Of a DNA stretch of 40,772 bases, positions 15,810-24,303 are shown one piece after another. The notes under the pieces are model-generated. The model worked only from the letters and a program-made list of their open reading frames with translations, was not told the DNA's origin and did not search any database. This DNA is from Deltaproteobacteria bacterium (lineage in GTDB: Bacteria; Desulfobacterota; Syntrophia; Syntrophales; Smithellaceae). The DNA lies in contig JANYAY010000056.1 in the NCBI GenBank assembly GCA_025361065.1, positions 1-40,772 on the forward strand. The letters run 5' to 3'. The position numbers and the translations under genes were made by a program. Positions within the stretch are counted from its first letter, which is position 1; each line of letters begins with the position of its first letter.

Positions 15810-16705
15810 AAACATCTCCCTGTTATGCCGGCTATTATCGCCAGCCCACTGATGAAGTAAATCATCCGTACGTATTTACCATATTGATCGAGCAGAACCC
15901 AATTTTCAGTTCTCTTGATGATTCCCGTCAGCTTAATAATCAGAGGTAGGCTCAGCAGGAAACTGAAACTCCAACAGGAAAGGAGCCCGGAAAGAATGAG
16001 CAGCAGGATGCTCAAATAAATCAGGAAGAAAAAAAGCAGAAGCGCGCGATACGCGCCTTTTTGTCCCAACCTGACGGCTAAAGTGAATTTGCGGGCCCGG
16101 TAATCAGTTGTCATATCCGGCAGACTTTGATAGTAGAGGATTACTGCCACCATGAGCCCCACCGGAAGGGAAACAAAAAAAGGAATCCAGTCGGGATGAC
16201 CGGCAATAACCCAGTAAGTACCTGTGACCATTATCGGCCCCATATTGATTCCAACGAATAGTTCTCCCAATCCGTGATAACCGTACCGCAGAGGAGGCGC
16301 TACATAAAAGTAGCTGCTGAAGGCGGCAAATAAGATCAGCAGGGACAGAAGATACAGGCGGAAATAAAAAACAATGATCAGGGAAATAGTGAAAGCAATA
16401 ATGTAGAGGGCAATGATAACTTTCAATATTGTATGAGGAGATATTTTCCCTTCCTGAATAACCCGCGATCCGCCAATGGCCTCGCCTGCATCGGTACCGG
16501 CAACGTGCTCAAAATAGTCGTTGGCGAGATTTGCGATCAAATGCACAGTCAGTGAACCCGCGAGCACCAGCAGAAATCTGCCTGTGTGAATTTGACCCTC
16601 CTCTTTAATAGCCAGAAACCACCCGATGAAAAGTGGAATAAATGTAACAACGAAAAAATGGACACGACTGGCCTGAATCCAAGCTTTTATTTTATTGTTA
16701 ATCAC
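15806..16705 (-). CDS. menA: UbiA-family prenyltransferase, probable 1,4-dihydroxy-2-naphthoate polyprenyltransferase
   Basis: A 299-residue integral membrane prenyltransferase with eight or so hydrophobic segments. The first aspartate-rich motif reads N-L-A-N-D-Y-F-E-H-V-A-G-T-D (about 60-73) and the second Q-S-L-P-D-M-T-T-D-Y (about 193-202), as in MenA. It attaches the polyprenyl chain to the naphthoate ring at the membrane. It starts with GTG at 16705 inside the stop region of menG (GTGA overlap, 4 bases), so translation is coupled. The menG neighbour supports a menaquinone role; a futalosine-pathway equivalent substrate is equally possible because no ring-forming genes are in the window. 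Confidence 0.85.
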   Translation of the reverse strand: MINNKIKAWIQASRVHFFVVTFIPLFIGWFLAIKEEGQIHTGRFLLVLAGSLTVHLIANLANDYFEHVAGTDAGEAIGGSRVIQEGKISPHTILKVIIALYIIAFTISLIIVFYFRLYLLSLLILFAAFSSYFYVAPPLRYGYHGLGELFVGINMGPIMVTGTYWVIAGHPDWIPFFVSLPVGLMVAVILYYQSLPDMTTDYRARKFTLAVRLGQKGAYRALLLFFFLIYLSILLLILSGLLSCWSFSFLLSLPLIIKLTGIIKRTENWVLLDQYGKYVRMIYFISGLAIIAGITGRCF

Positions 16706-17466
16706 GGTAACCCCGCTTTTGGTTTTTCTCCGATATGAAGATAAGTGATCCCGAAAGTGAGTGGATATTTTTTAACATTTTTCATGCCCGTATCCGACAT
16801 CAGCCTTGCAAAAGCTGCGGGTGTCGGGAAATTCATGATGGAATCGGCCAGGTAATAATAGGCGGAGGGGTTTGTCGAAAATATTCGGGCAAACAGGGGA
16901 AGCAGGTAGTTCAAGTAAACATAGTAAAGAAATTTGAAGAGACGATTCTGGATAAAGGTCATCTCCAGTATCATTACCTGTCCACCGGGGACAGTGACGC
17001 GCAGCATTTCTTTTAAAGCCTGTATCTTGTCCGGAATGTTTCTTATTCCAAAAGCAATTGCCGTGACATCAAAATTGTTGTCATTAAAAGGTAACTTCAA
17101 CGCATCGGCCTGCAGAAGAGTGATTCTATCGGTAAGGCCTCTTTTGTCCACTTTGTTTTTTCCCACGCGCACCATTTCCGCTACGAAATCGATACCTGTT
17201 ACCTGAATTGAGGGATACTGAAGAGCCGCGCCGACGGATAAGTCTCCTGTGCCGCAGGCGACATCAAGAAATTTGCCGGTCCGGGGGAAAAGCATTTTGG
17301 AAAGGGCAAAACGCCGCCAGGCTATGTCGCGCCGCAGGCTCAGCAGGTGATTCAAAAAATCATACTTGCCGGTGATCGTGGAAAAAATATCTTTGACTAT
17401 CGCGACCCGTTCCTGATCGCTGACGGTGTTTACCGGAGGGTATTTGTGTTTTGTTGGATTTTCCAT
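16702..17466 (-). CDS. menG: Demethylmenaquinone methyltransferase (UbiE/MenG)
   Basis: A 254-residue class I SAM-dependent methyltransferase. It has the UbiE signature Y-D-F-L-N-H-L-L-S-L near residue 35-44, the SAM-binding D-V-A-C-G-T-G-D-L-S, and the F-G-I-R-N-I-P-D block. It methylates demethylmenaquinone in the last step of menaquinone synthesis. ATG 17466 has AAAGGAA upstream and lies inside the 3' end of the permease gene (37-base overlap), while the menA start overlaps its stop. It is therefore an internal gene of a tightly packed operon. Confidence 0.92.
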   Translation of the reverse strand: MENPTKHKYPPVNTVSDQERVAIVKDIFSTITGKYDFLNHLLSLRRDIAWRRFALSKMLFPRTGKFLDVACGTGDLSVGAALQYPSIQVTGIDFVAEMVRVGKNKVDKRGLTDRITLLQADALKLPFNDNNFDVTAIAFGIRNIPDKIQALKEMLRVTVPGGQVMILEMTFIQNRLFKFLYYVYLNYLLPLFARIFSTNPSAYYYLADSIMNFPTPAAFARLMSDTGMKNVKKYPLTFGITYLHIGEKPKAGLP

Positions 17467-18200
17467 TTGCTGAAATTCCTTTCCAGAAGATCAAAGAACT
17501 CATACAGCACAATACCCATAATCGAAAGAGATATAATTCCCACGAACATGGTCGCGTAATCAGCCCGGCCCCAGGAATCAATGATATACGCTCCGAGCCC
17601 ACGGCTTGTGGCGATGGATTCGACGAAAAATAAAACCGCTACAGCAGTTCCGGTGCCGATGCGTAGTGAGGTAAAGACACCGGGAAGGCTTACCGGCCAG
17701 ACGACATGAAGATAATAGTCCCAGTGTGTTCCACCCAGTGATTGAAAGGACAGGGTAATCTCTTTAGTGATTTTACGGGCGCTGTCGCGCGTTGTGATCA
17801 GCAACTGAAAGAAAACGATCATGGCCAGCAGGACAATTTTTCCGGTATCGCCAAGGCCAAAGAGAACAAATATAATGGGCATTAGAACGATTTTGGGGAC
17901 GGGATAGCCAAGGTAAATAAGCGGCGCAAAGAGATTATCCAGTTTCGGATTGCTGCCCAGAACCAGTCCGGCCGGAACTGCCAGGATAAAAGCGATAAGA
18001 AGGCCGGCCAACAGCCGGAAACTGCTGGCTTCCACGTGCAGCCAGAAATCTACTGTGGTAATTTCCTGAAAGCCGCGGAGAAAGACAATAAACGGATCAG
18101 GAAGAAGATTGCTGCCCAGAATCAGGGAAAGAATATACCACAGGACATAGATGAGAATAATGGTAGCACTATATGTAACAATCTGCCGTTTACTTCTCAT
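17430..18200 (-). CDS. ABC transporter permease (SsuC/TauC type)
   Basis: A 256-residue inner-membrane permease with about six hydrophobic segments and the cytoplasmic loop that contacts the ATPase: E-I-T-L-S-F-Q-S-L-G-G-T-H-W-D-Y-Y-L-H-V-V-W-P-V-S-L-P. This belongs to the nitrate/sulfonate/taurine-type group, whose members import small organic compounds. ATG 18200 overlaps the stop of the ATPase gene (ATGA), with GAGGAA upstream. Its 3' end overlaps menG. The substrate is not shown by sequence; linkage to menG-menA suggests a quinone precursor. Confidence 0.88.
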   Translation of the reverse strand: MRSKRQIVTYSATIILIYVLWYILSLILGSNLLPDPFIVFLRGFQEITTVDFWLHVEASSFRLLAGLLIAFILAVPAGLVLGSNPKLDNLFAPLIYLGYPVPKIVLMPIIFVLFGLGDTGKIVLLAMIVFFQLLITTRDSARKITKEITLSFQSLGGTHWDYYLHVVWPVSLPGVFTSLRIGTGTAVAVLFFVESIATSRGLGAYIIDSWGRADYATMFVGIISLSIMGIVLYEFFDLLERNFSKWKIQQNTNTLR

Positions 18201-18955
18201 GGCGTTTCCTCGAGTATTGCACGTAATTTTCTGGTTTGGTCAAAGAACTCCGGCTTATTGCGGTAGCCTATTTCACCCATCCCCGGATTATCGAGAATTG
18301 TATTAATGCTGGGGGTACCATTACTAAGAACGATAATTCTCTTCCCGAGAAAAACAGCTTCTTCAATACTATGCGTAACAATAATGTAGCTGAAATGGCG
18401 CTGTTGGAACACCAGCAGCAGCTGATTCTGGAGCCGCTCCCGGGTGACTGTGTCAATAGCGGCGAAAGGTTCGTCCAGCAAAAGCAACCGGGGATTCAAA
18501 AGAAGTGCCCGGGCTAATGCCACTCTTTGACGTTGTCCACCACTCAATTGTGCAGGATAAAGATTGTCTAGACCATTGATATCCAGTTCATTTTTTATGG
18601 TTTCCAACCAACGACCGGAAAAATTGATTTTCTGCAATTTTGCTCCGAGCATGATGTTTGCCTTAACAGTTTTCCAGGGGAATAAACCGTATTCCTGCAA
18701 GACCAGGGCAATATCGCGGTTCGGACCGGTAACGATCCGATCCTGAAAACAGATGGTTCCTTTTGTGGGTTTAAGGAGTCCGGCAATGGCGAGAATGGCC
18801 GTTGTCTTTCCGCAGCCCGAAGGCCCGACAATGGCCAGGGAGTCGCGAAAAGTCATCTCGAAGCTAACTTCTTCCAGAACTGTCTTTGTTTCATTTTCTG
18901 ACGAAAAGGACTTGTTCAATCCTTCTACCTGCAGAAACTTATGGTAGGTAGCCAT
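18197..18955 (-). CDS. ABC transporter ATP-binding protein (SsuB/TauB type)
   Basis: A 252-residue ATPase with Walker A G-P-S-G-C-G-K-T, the Q-loop L-Q-E-Y-G-L-F-P-W, signature L-S-G-G-Q-R-Q-R-V, Walker B L-L-L-L-D-E-P-F and the H-switch T-H-S-I-E-E-A. It powers the adjoining permease. ATG 18955 is chosen over a TTG two codons upstream; it lies within the last codons of the binding-protein gene, whose AAGGAA serves as Shine-Dalgarno sequence. The gene order binding protein, ATPase, permease is standard for this group. Confidence 0.9.
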   Translation of the reverse strand: MATYHKFLQVEGLNKSFSSENETKTVLEEVSFEMTFRDSLAIVGPSGCGKTTAILAIAGLLKPTKGTICFQDRIVTGPNRDIALVLQEYGLFPWKTVKANIMLGAKLQKINFSGRWLETIKNELDINGLDNLYPAQLSGGQRQRVALARALLLNPRLLLLDEPFAAIDTVTRERLQNQLLLVFQQRHFSYIIVTHSIEEAVFLGKRIIVLSNGTPSINTILDNPGMGEIGYRNKPEFFDQTRKLRAILEETP

Positions 18956-19907
18956 CGGCAATCATTTCCTTGTAAGTCATTCTTTTTTTGATAATCTGTT
19001 TTTCGAGCAACCAATTATGTACATCCATAACCTGTTGCTCAGAAGGGATTGCCAGTTGCGGAAATACAGGAATGGGAAATGATCCTTGCAGCGGCTCCGG
19101 AATCTTGCATTCTCTGTTCATGGTAGTACGCACTTCCCGTGGATTCTTATTGATATAATCTGCTGCTTTTCTCAGCGCTCTATGGAAAGACCTGATTGCC
19201 TGCGGATACATTTTCAGATATTTATCGCTGAAAACGAGAACGGTTGTAGATAGTCCGCGAGCTCTGTCGTCAATGAGTGCTTTGGCACCTTTTTTTTCGG
19301 CCAGAGTAGCCAGCGGTTCCGGCAGAAGTGCTGCACTAACCTGATTAGACATAAGCATTTGAAGGCGGATGGGTATATTCTTTACATCGATTAATTTGAT
19401 GTTGCTTCTTTCTATCTTTTGGGAATGCAGAAGACGGACTATGAGATATTCCGGTAGGGCATTAGAACTGGTGGCAATACCTTCCCGGGCGACTTCCTCC
19501 AGATTTTTATTTTTGGATTGAGGAGATGTAAGAATTGCAAACATGCGTTGCTCATTTGCGGTATTAAAATTGGCGGCAACTATTTTAACACCTATGCCGT
19601 TAGCTTGCAGGACAAGGGGAGTCATTATGTCTCCGAAGTATCCGGCAATCTGACCGGAAGAAAGGGCAATATCTTTTTCCATGGCTGAATTAAAAAGGAT
19701 AATTTGCACATGCAACCCCTGTTCCTTGAAAAACCCTTTTTCCGCAGCTACAAAAAGGGGCAATGATTGGAGAACAGGTATAGTCCCAAATTTCATGACT
19801 ACTGGTATTGCGGGCGTTTTCTCTTTAATTTCTTTTGTGTAACCACTGATCGTACTGCCCAGAATACAGACAATTAAGAGTATTGCTGCGATATTTTTGA
19901 ATTTCAT
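18939..19907 (-). CDS. ABC transporter substrate-binding protein (NMT1/SsuA-like)
   Basis: A 322-residue periplasmic binding protein. Residues 1-25 form a Sec signal peptide (basic start, hydrophobic core I-A-A-I-L-L-I-V-C-I-L-G). The mature part has the NMT1/THI5-like pattern: L-P-L-F-V-A-A-E-K-G-F-F-K-E-Q-G-L-H-V near residues 53-71, then G-D-I-M-T-P-L and S-A-L-L-P-E-P-L-A. Relatives bind sulfonates, nitrate, pyrimidines and other small molecules, and the futalosine-pathway enzymes MqnA and MqnD share a similar fold. ATG 19907 has AAGGGGA six bases upstream. It is the first gene of the five-gene operon ending in menA. Confidence 0.85.
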   Translation of the reverse strand: MKFKNIAAILLIVCILGSTISGYTKEIKEKTPAIPVVMKFGTIPVLQSLPLFVAAEKGFFKEQGLHVQIILFNSAMEKDIALSSGQIAGYFGDIMTPLVLQANGIGVKIVAANFNTANEQRMFAILTSPQSKNKNLEEVAREGIATSSNALPEYLIVRLLHSQKIERSNIKLIDVKNIPIRLQMLMSNQVSAALLPEPLATLAEKKGAKALIDDRARGLSTTVLVFSDKYLKMYPQAIRSFHRALRKAADYINKNPREVRTTMNRECKIPEPLQGSFPIPVFPQLAIPSEQQVMDVHNWLLEKQIIKKRMTYKEMIADGYLP

Positions 19908-19992
19908 TACAATCCCCTTTTTTTATTCAGGAGGGGCAGTCTAATGCCCGAAGAAATATTTTTCAATGAAATTTAATAAAATCAAAGAAATT

Positions 19993-20056
19993 TAAGGAAA
20001 ATAAAAAAATGCCTGGAGCAGCGAAGAATATCCGACAACTCATGCCAGGTGGGTTT
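19993..20056 (-). terminator. Possible terminator of the hsp20 gene (minus strand)
   Basis: Read on the minus strand, CCTGG pairs with CCAGG around a long loop with partial inner pairing, followed by CATTTTTTTATTTTC. It lies between the hsp20 stop and the binding-protein start. The stem is short and the loop long, so this is only a tentative call. Confidence 0.35.
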
Positions 20057-20099
20057 AATTTTTGCCGGTCGCACAGTTTAGAGTGAGGCCGGCTTTTTA

Positions 20100-20501
20100 T
20101 CAGGCTGATTTAATGGGAAATTTTGTTCCTTTTACTTTCGCTGTCTGGCTTTTGGGAATCGTAATATTGAGGACACCGTTTTTGAAATTGGGTGCGGCCT
20201 TTTCCACTTCCGTTTCCGAAGCCAGAGGAATCACGCGGTTGAAGGAACCATATGAACGCTCCATGTAGCAATAATTCTTTCCCTTGTCTTCCTTCTCTTC
20301 TCTTTTTTCGCCCTTGATGGTGACAGTATCGTCGGCTACCATCACTTCAATCTCTTTTTCATCCACTCCGGGCATATATGCAATTAAAAAGATGGCATCT
20401 TTTGTTTCATAAATATCCACTCGGGGCACGAAAGCCTTAACATTGCGTATTCTTTCCGTGGCTGTCGCATTTTCCGTTTTCTTCAGGTCTTTTTCGGGCA
20501 T
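20100..20501 (-). CDS. Hsp20 / alpha-crystallin family small heat-shock protein
   Basis: A 133-residue small heat-shock chaperone that holds unfolding proteins. The alpha-crystallin domain spans about 27-118, with P-R-V-D-I-Y-E-T, Y-M-P-G-V-D-E-K-E-I-E-V, G-E-K-R-E-E and the F-K-N-G-V-L-N-I-T-I-P-K end. The ATG has a perfect AAGGAGG about 11 bases upstream. A broken hsp20-like sequence precedes it by 22 bases, so it was probably the second gene of a tandem pair. The divergent neighbours are grpE and dnaK, fitting a heat-stress cluster. Confidence 0.92.
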   Translation of the reverse strand: MPEKDLKKTENATATERIRNVKAFVPRVDIYETKDAIFLIAYMPGVDEKEIEVMVADDTVTIKGEKREEKEDKGKNYCYMERSYGSFNRVIPLASETEVEKAAPNFKNGVLNITIPKSQTAKVKGTKFPIKSA

Positions 20502-20523
20502 GGTTAATTGACCTCCTTCTCAG

Positions 20524-20788
20524 TTAATTTTTCTTAATTTTTTTGGGCAAGCTGTCTTCTAAACGCGGCAGTATAATTCTCAAAATACCATTTTCACAAT
20601 GAACTTCCACTTTTTTCGGGTCAATCGGGAAAGATAGTTGGATTTTGCGCTTGAAACTGTCTTGAATTCTTTCCTGCCGGATAATCCTGATTAGTTTTTA
20701 GTCTGACATTAGAAAAAAGCCGGTTCATTTTCTGCTGCAGCTGCAACAGTTCAGGGGCAGCATCAGGGAATTGTCTGAACCTCCATAG
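20524..20788 (-). pseudogene. Relic of a second Hsp20 gene with internal deletion and frameshift
   Basis: On the minus strand one frame gives a typical Hsp20 N-terminus, L-W-R-F-R-Q-F-P, then P-E-L-L-Q-L-Q-Q-K-M-N-R-L-F. A different frame then gives a typical Hsp20 C-terminal half, I-I-R-Q-E-R-I-Q-D-S-F-K-R-K-I-Q-L then V-E-V-H-C-E-N-G-I-L-R-I-I-L-P, and ends at TAA 20524-20526. The middle of the crystallin domain is missing and the two halves are out of frame. No start codon is in place for the first half. It lies directly upstream of the intact hsp20 gene. Confidence 0.7.
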
Positions 20789-20919
20789 CTAGATGCGAAC
20801 ATAAACTACCATCGTTTCTCATTAAATATTATCTAATTAATTACTATCATTAGTTATTGGGCTCTTTTAAAATAAATATTTATCAAAATTTTATTGTCGA
20901 GATTTATTGTGTTCATGTT

Positions 20920-20944
20920 TTTTCCCTTAATTAAAAAGGGAAAA
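20920..20944. promoter_or_regulatory. Inverted repeat in the hsp20/gmhA divergent region
   Basis: TTTTCCCTT (20920-20928) and AAGGGAAAA (20936-20944) form a perfect 9-bp inverted repeat with a 7-base spacer. It lies between the divergent heat-shock units, about 27 bases upstream of the -35 box of the gmhA-grpE-dnaK promoter. It could be an operator or a weak bidirectional terminator. It is not the CIRCE element (no GCACTC/GAGTGC halves). Confidence 0.45.
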
Positions 20945-20970
20945 TAACGAGAAAATTCCACCTGCTGCCC

Positions 20971-20999
20971 TTGACAGGGGATAGGCGCGTAAATATATT
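20971..20999 (+). promoter_or_regulatory. Sigma-70 promoter of gmhA-grpE-dnaK
   Basis: TTGACA (20971-20976) and TATATT (20994-20999) are separated by the ideal 17 bases. The predicted transcription start is near 21006, which falls inside a small inverted repeat, TCCCG (21002-21006) and CGGGA (21013-21017). That repeat might act as an operator or a stabilising 5' hairpin. No sigma-32 consensus was recognised. Confidence 0.75.
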
Positions 21000-21046
21000 A
21001 GTCCCGCTTTAACGGGAGATATTAAATAGAATAATTGCGGGTAAGA

Positions 21047-21631
21047 ATGGAAGATTATATAGTAAAAATATTTAAGGAAAGCAATCGTGTCAAAGAGACT
21101 TTTGTTAATGAAAATCTCAGCAAGTTGGTGAATGTTGTCGAGGCAATAACTTCAGCTCTAAAAGCGGGAAATAAAATTTTGCTTTTTGGCAATGGGGGTT
21201 CTGCGGCAGATGCTCAACATCTTGCTGCTGAATTTGTGAACCGTTTTGTGATTGAAAGACCGCCACTTCCCGCGATCGCATTGACCACAGATAGCTCAAT
21301 AATCACCAGTATCGGTAATGACTATGATTTTTCAGAAGTGTTCAGTAAGCAAATCAGGGCTATTGGTCAGGCCGGAGATATCGCCTGGGGCATCAGCACC
21401 AGTGGCAATTCCGCCAATGTTTTGAAAGCATTGGAAGTAGCCAAAAAGATAGGGATGGTAACAATAGCTTTTACCGGTAAGGACGGAGGAAATATTGCGA
21501 AGATCGCTGATTTATCCATTAATGTTTCTTCTTCAGTGACGGCGCGTATTCAGGAAGCTCATATCACAGCCGGCCATGCTATTTGCGATTTAGTTGACAT
21601 CAAGCTTTTTCAAAAGCCGGACTTAAAATGA
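21047..21631 (+). CDS. gmhA: Phosphoheptose isomerase (sedoheptulose-7-phosphate isomerase)
   Basis: A 194-residue SIS-domain protein. The signature F-G-N-G-G-S-A-A-D-A-Q-H-L-A-A-E-F near residues 47-63, the S-T-S-G-N-S-A-N-V block and the conserved glutamine/histidine in the last helix identify GmhA. It makes D-glycero-D-manno-heptose 7-phosphate for the LPS inner core. ATG 21047 is chosen; an in-frame TTG at 21035 is also possible. It is the first gene after the strong promoter and precedes grpE and dnaK by short gaps, so LPS heptose synthesis is cotranscribed with chaperones here. Confidence 0.9.
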   Translation: MEDYIVKIFKESNRVKETFVNENLSKLVNVVEAITSALKAGNKILLFGNGGSAADAQHLAAEFVNRFVIERPPLPAIALTTDSSIITSIGNDYDFSEVFSKQIRAIGQAGDIAWGISTSGNSANVLKALEVAKKIGMVTIAFTGKDGGNIAKIADLSINVSSSVTARIQEAHITAGHAICDLVDIKLFQKPDLK

Positions 21632-21655
21632 TAATTAATCTATACAGAGGTAATA

Positions 21656-22267
21656 GTGAAGAAACATAAAAAGGAACAAATAGACGAACAGGGTCAAGCT
21701 GGAGAGGTACAAAATCAGTTGGTAGATGGTATTGCTGCTGATCATGATTCCGCAAGCAGTGAGTTGAAAGCAAAGCTTACGGAAAAGGAAAAAGAGGCGG
21801 CAGCCAATTATGATAAATATCTGCGTGCAATTGCTGAACTGGATAATTATAAAAAGCGAGCCGCCAAAGAAAAGGCCGAAATATTAAAATACGGCAAAGA
21901 AGAAGTTATTAATGATATGCTGCCATTTGTTGATTCGTTGGATCGGGCGCTGGAGCATGCCGGAAGCAGCACTGATATCCAATCCTTTAAGGAAGGGCTC
22001 AAGCTGATTCAGGATCAACTCTTATGTGGTCTGAAAAAGCATGGCGTGGAAGCTATTGAATGTGCAGGGAAAGATTTTGATCCCAATTTTCACGAGGCAA
22101 TGACGCAGATGGATAGCGAACATCACGAAGCAAACAAAGTGATTAATGAGTTCCAAAGAGGTTATTTACTCAACGGCAGGCTTTTGCGGCCTTCCAGAGT
22201 TTCAGTATGTAAAAAGATAAATAAAGAAAATAGTGTGAATGAACAAAATGTGGAGAACGGAGAATAA
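21656..22267 (+). CDS. grpE: GrpE nucleotide-exchange factor
   Basis: A 203-residue GrpE, the nucleotide exchange factor of DnaK. It has a charged N-terminal tail, a long coiled coil (about 40-95, with [18 protein letters not shown]) and the C-terminal beta domain with [10 protein letters not shown] and [14 protein letters not shown]. It uses GTG at 21656 with an AGAGG site upstream. dnaK begins 10 bases after its stop. Confidence 0.93.
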   Translation: MKKHKKEQIDEQGQAGEVQNQLVDGIAADHDSASSELKAKLTEKEKEAAANYDKYLRAIAELDNYKKRAAKEKAEILKYGKEEVINDMLPFVDSLDRALEHAGSSTDIQSFKEGLKLIQDQLLCGLKKHGVEAIECAGKDFDPNFHEAMTQMDSEHHEANKVINEFQRGYLLNGRLLRPSRVSVCKKINKENSVNEQNVENGE

Positions 22268-22277
22268 GGAGGAAAAA

Positions 22278-24203
22278 ATGGGGAAAATTATCGGAATTGA
22301 TTTAGGAACGACTAATTCTTGCGTAGCTATAATGGAAGGAGGAGATCCTGTCGTTATTGCTAATCAGGAAGGTAATCGCACGACACCATCCGTCGTTGCC
22401 ATAACAGAAAGCGGGGAGCGGTTAGTAGGGCAAGTAGCGAGACGGCAGGCCATCACTAATTCGGAAAATACCATCTATGCCGTTAAAAGATTGATTGGCC
22501 GGAAATACAGTTCGAAAGAAGTCCAAGATGATATCAAAATTATTCCTTATAAAATAACGGAAGCTTCCAATAGCGATGCCCAAGTTACGGTCAGAGGGAA
22601 AAATTATTCGCCGGCGGAAATATCCGCGATGATTTTAACTAAGATGAAACAAACGGCGGAAGACTATCTGGGAGAAAAAGTAACCGATGCGGTTATTACT
22701 ACACCGGCTTATTTTAATGACTCGCAGCGTCAAGCTACAAAAGATGCCGGCCGTATTGCCGGATTAAACGTTTTGCGAATTATTAATGAACCTACGGCGG
22801 CGGCATTAGCCTATGGTCTGGATAAAAAGAAAGATGAAAAAGTAGCCGTTTTCGATTTGGGCGGTGGAACTTTTGATATATCCATTCTGGAATTGGGTGA
22901 AGGTGTCTTTGAAGTTAAATCTACAAACGGCGACACACATCTGGGAGGCGAGGATTTTGATCAGCGCGTAATGGATTTTCTTGTCGCCGAGTTTAAGAAG
23001 GATCAGGGGATTGATTTGCGAACCGATAAGATGGCGCTGCAACGGTTGAAAGAGGCGGCGGAAAAGGCAAAGATGGAACTTTCCTCGGCCATGGAAACTG
23101 ACATCAATTTGCCGTTTATCACTGCCGATGCCTCCGGTCCCAAGCATATGAATATTAAATTGACCCGCGCCAAACTGGAATCATTAGTGGAAGAGTTGAT
23201 CGAAAAAGTTGTTGGTCCCTGCCGGACTGCGCTTAAAGATGCTAATTTATCCACTAAAGATATCGATGAAGTTATTTTGGTCGGAGGTATGACCAGAATG
23301 CCGCGTGTGCAGCAGAAGGTCAAGGAAATTTTCGGCAAAGAACCGCATAAGGGTGTTAATCCGGATGAAGTTGTGGCGATCGGTGCTGCCATTCAGGGCG
23401 GCGTTTTGGCAGGTGATGTGAAAGATGTTCTGCTGCTCGATGTCACTCCGCTTTCTCTGGGTATTGAAACCCTTGGCGGCGTCATGACCAGATTAATAGA
23501 AAAAAATACTACAATTCCCTGCAAAAAAAGCCAGATATTCTCTACGGCGGCTGATAACCAACCGGCCGTGAGCATTCATGTTCTGCAGGGCGAACGCCAG
23601 ATGGCGGCCGATAACAGGACTCTTGGACGCTTCGAGTTGGTCGGGATCCCGCCGGCGCCGCGCGGTGTGCCGCAGGTAGAAGTAACCTTTGATATTGATG
23701 CAAACGGCATTGTGCATGTGCATGCTAAAGATCTTGGCACAGGTAAGGAACAAAGCATTAAGATTACAGCTTCCAGTGGTTTATCAGAAGCGGAAATTCA
23801 AAAGCTGGTACGTGATGCGGAAGCGCATGCCGAAGAAGATAAACGCCGCAGGGAATTAATCGAAACCAGAAACCAGGCGGATTCGATGGTTTACAGTGTA
23901 GAAAAAAACATCAAGGAATTCGGTGATAAGGTTGACGCGGCGGAAAAAACCAAAATTGAAGAAGCTATAGCTAAAACGAAAAAGGCTTTGGAGAGCGATG
24001 ATATTGATGCCATTAAGAAGGCTCAGGATGAATTGATGAATGTTTCGCATAAACTGGCGGAAGCCATGTATGCAAAAACTTCCGGTGGCCAGGCTGGACC
24101 CCAACCCGGTGCAGGTGATGGTTCTCAACAAGCCGGTTCCCAGCATACATCCGGGAAAAAAGATGACGATGTAGTTGATGCCGATTTTGAGGATGTAAAA
24201 TAG
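22278..24203 (+). CDS. dnaK: Chaperone DnaK (Hsp70)
   Basis: A 641-residue Hsp70. The ATPase domain starts [10 protein letters not shown] and includes [25 protein letters not shown] and V-G-G-M-T-R-M-P. The linker [15 protein letters not shown] leads to the substrate-binding domain and a helical lid ending [15 protein letters not shown] 22278 has AAGGAGG at 22266-22272; upstream in-frame codons overlap grpE and are not the start. A terminator follows. dnaJ and hrcA are not in the window. Confidence 0.97.
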   Translation: MGKIIGIDLGTTNSCVAIMEGGDPVVIANQEGNRTTPSVVAITESGERLVGQVARRQAITNSENTIYAVKRLIGRKYSSKEVQDDIKIIPYKITEASNSDAQVTVRGKNYSPAEISAMILTKMKQTAEDYLGEKVTDAVITTPAYFNDSQRQATKDAGRIAGLNVLRIINEPTAAALAYGLDKKKDEKVAVFDLGGGTFDISILELGEGVFEVKSTNGDTHLGGEDFDQRVMDFLVAEFKKDQGIDLRTDKMALQRLKEAAEKAKMELSSAMETDINLPFITADASGPKHMNIKLTRAKLESLVEELIEKVVGPCRTALKDANLSTKDIDEVILVGGMTRMPRVQQKVKEIFGKEPHKGVNPDEVVAIGAAIQGGVLAGDVKDVLLLDVTPLSLGIETLGGVMTRLIEKNTTIPCKKSQIFSTAADNQPAVSIHVLQGERQMAADNRTLGRFELVGIPPAPRGVPQVEVTFDIDANGIVHVHAKDLGTGKEQSIKITASSGLSEAEIQKLVRDAEAHAEEDKRRRELIETRNQADSMVYSVEKNIKEFGDKVDAAEKTKIEEAIAKTKKALESDDIDAIKKAQDELMNVSHKLAEAMYAKTSGGQAGPQPGAGDGSQQAGSQHTSGKKDDDVVDADFEDVK

Positions 24204-24220
24204 ATAGGGTAAACCAATGA

Positions 24221-24255
24221 AGCCCGGAGCTGGAAAAAAGCTCCGGGCTTTTTTT
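24221..24255 (+). terminator. Rho-independent terminator after dnaK
   Basis: AGCCCGGAGC (24221-24230) pairs perfectly with GCTCCGGGCT (24240-24249) around a 9-base loop, followed by an unbroken run of T. A textbook intrinsic terminator closing gmhA-grpE-dnaK. Confidence 0.93.
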
Positions 24256-24303
24256 ATGGATTTCTTCAGGTATTTATTGTAATTTCCAGCGAAAGGAAAT
24301 TAT

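Noticed and set aside
20920-21020. CIRCE operator upstream of gmhA-grpE-dnaK
   Set aside because: Neither inverted repeat carries the GCACTC/GAGTGC halves.
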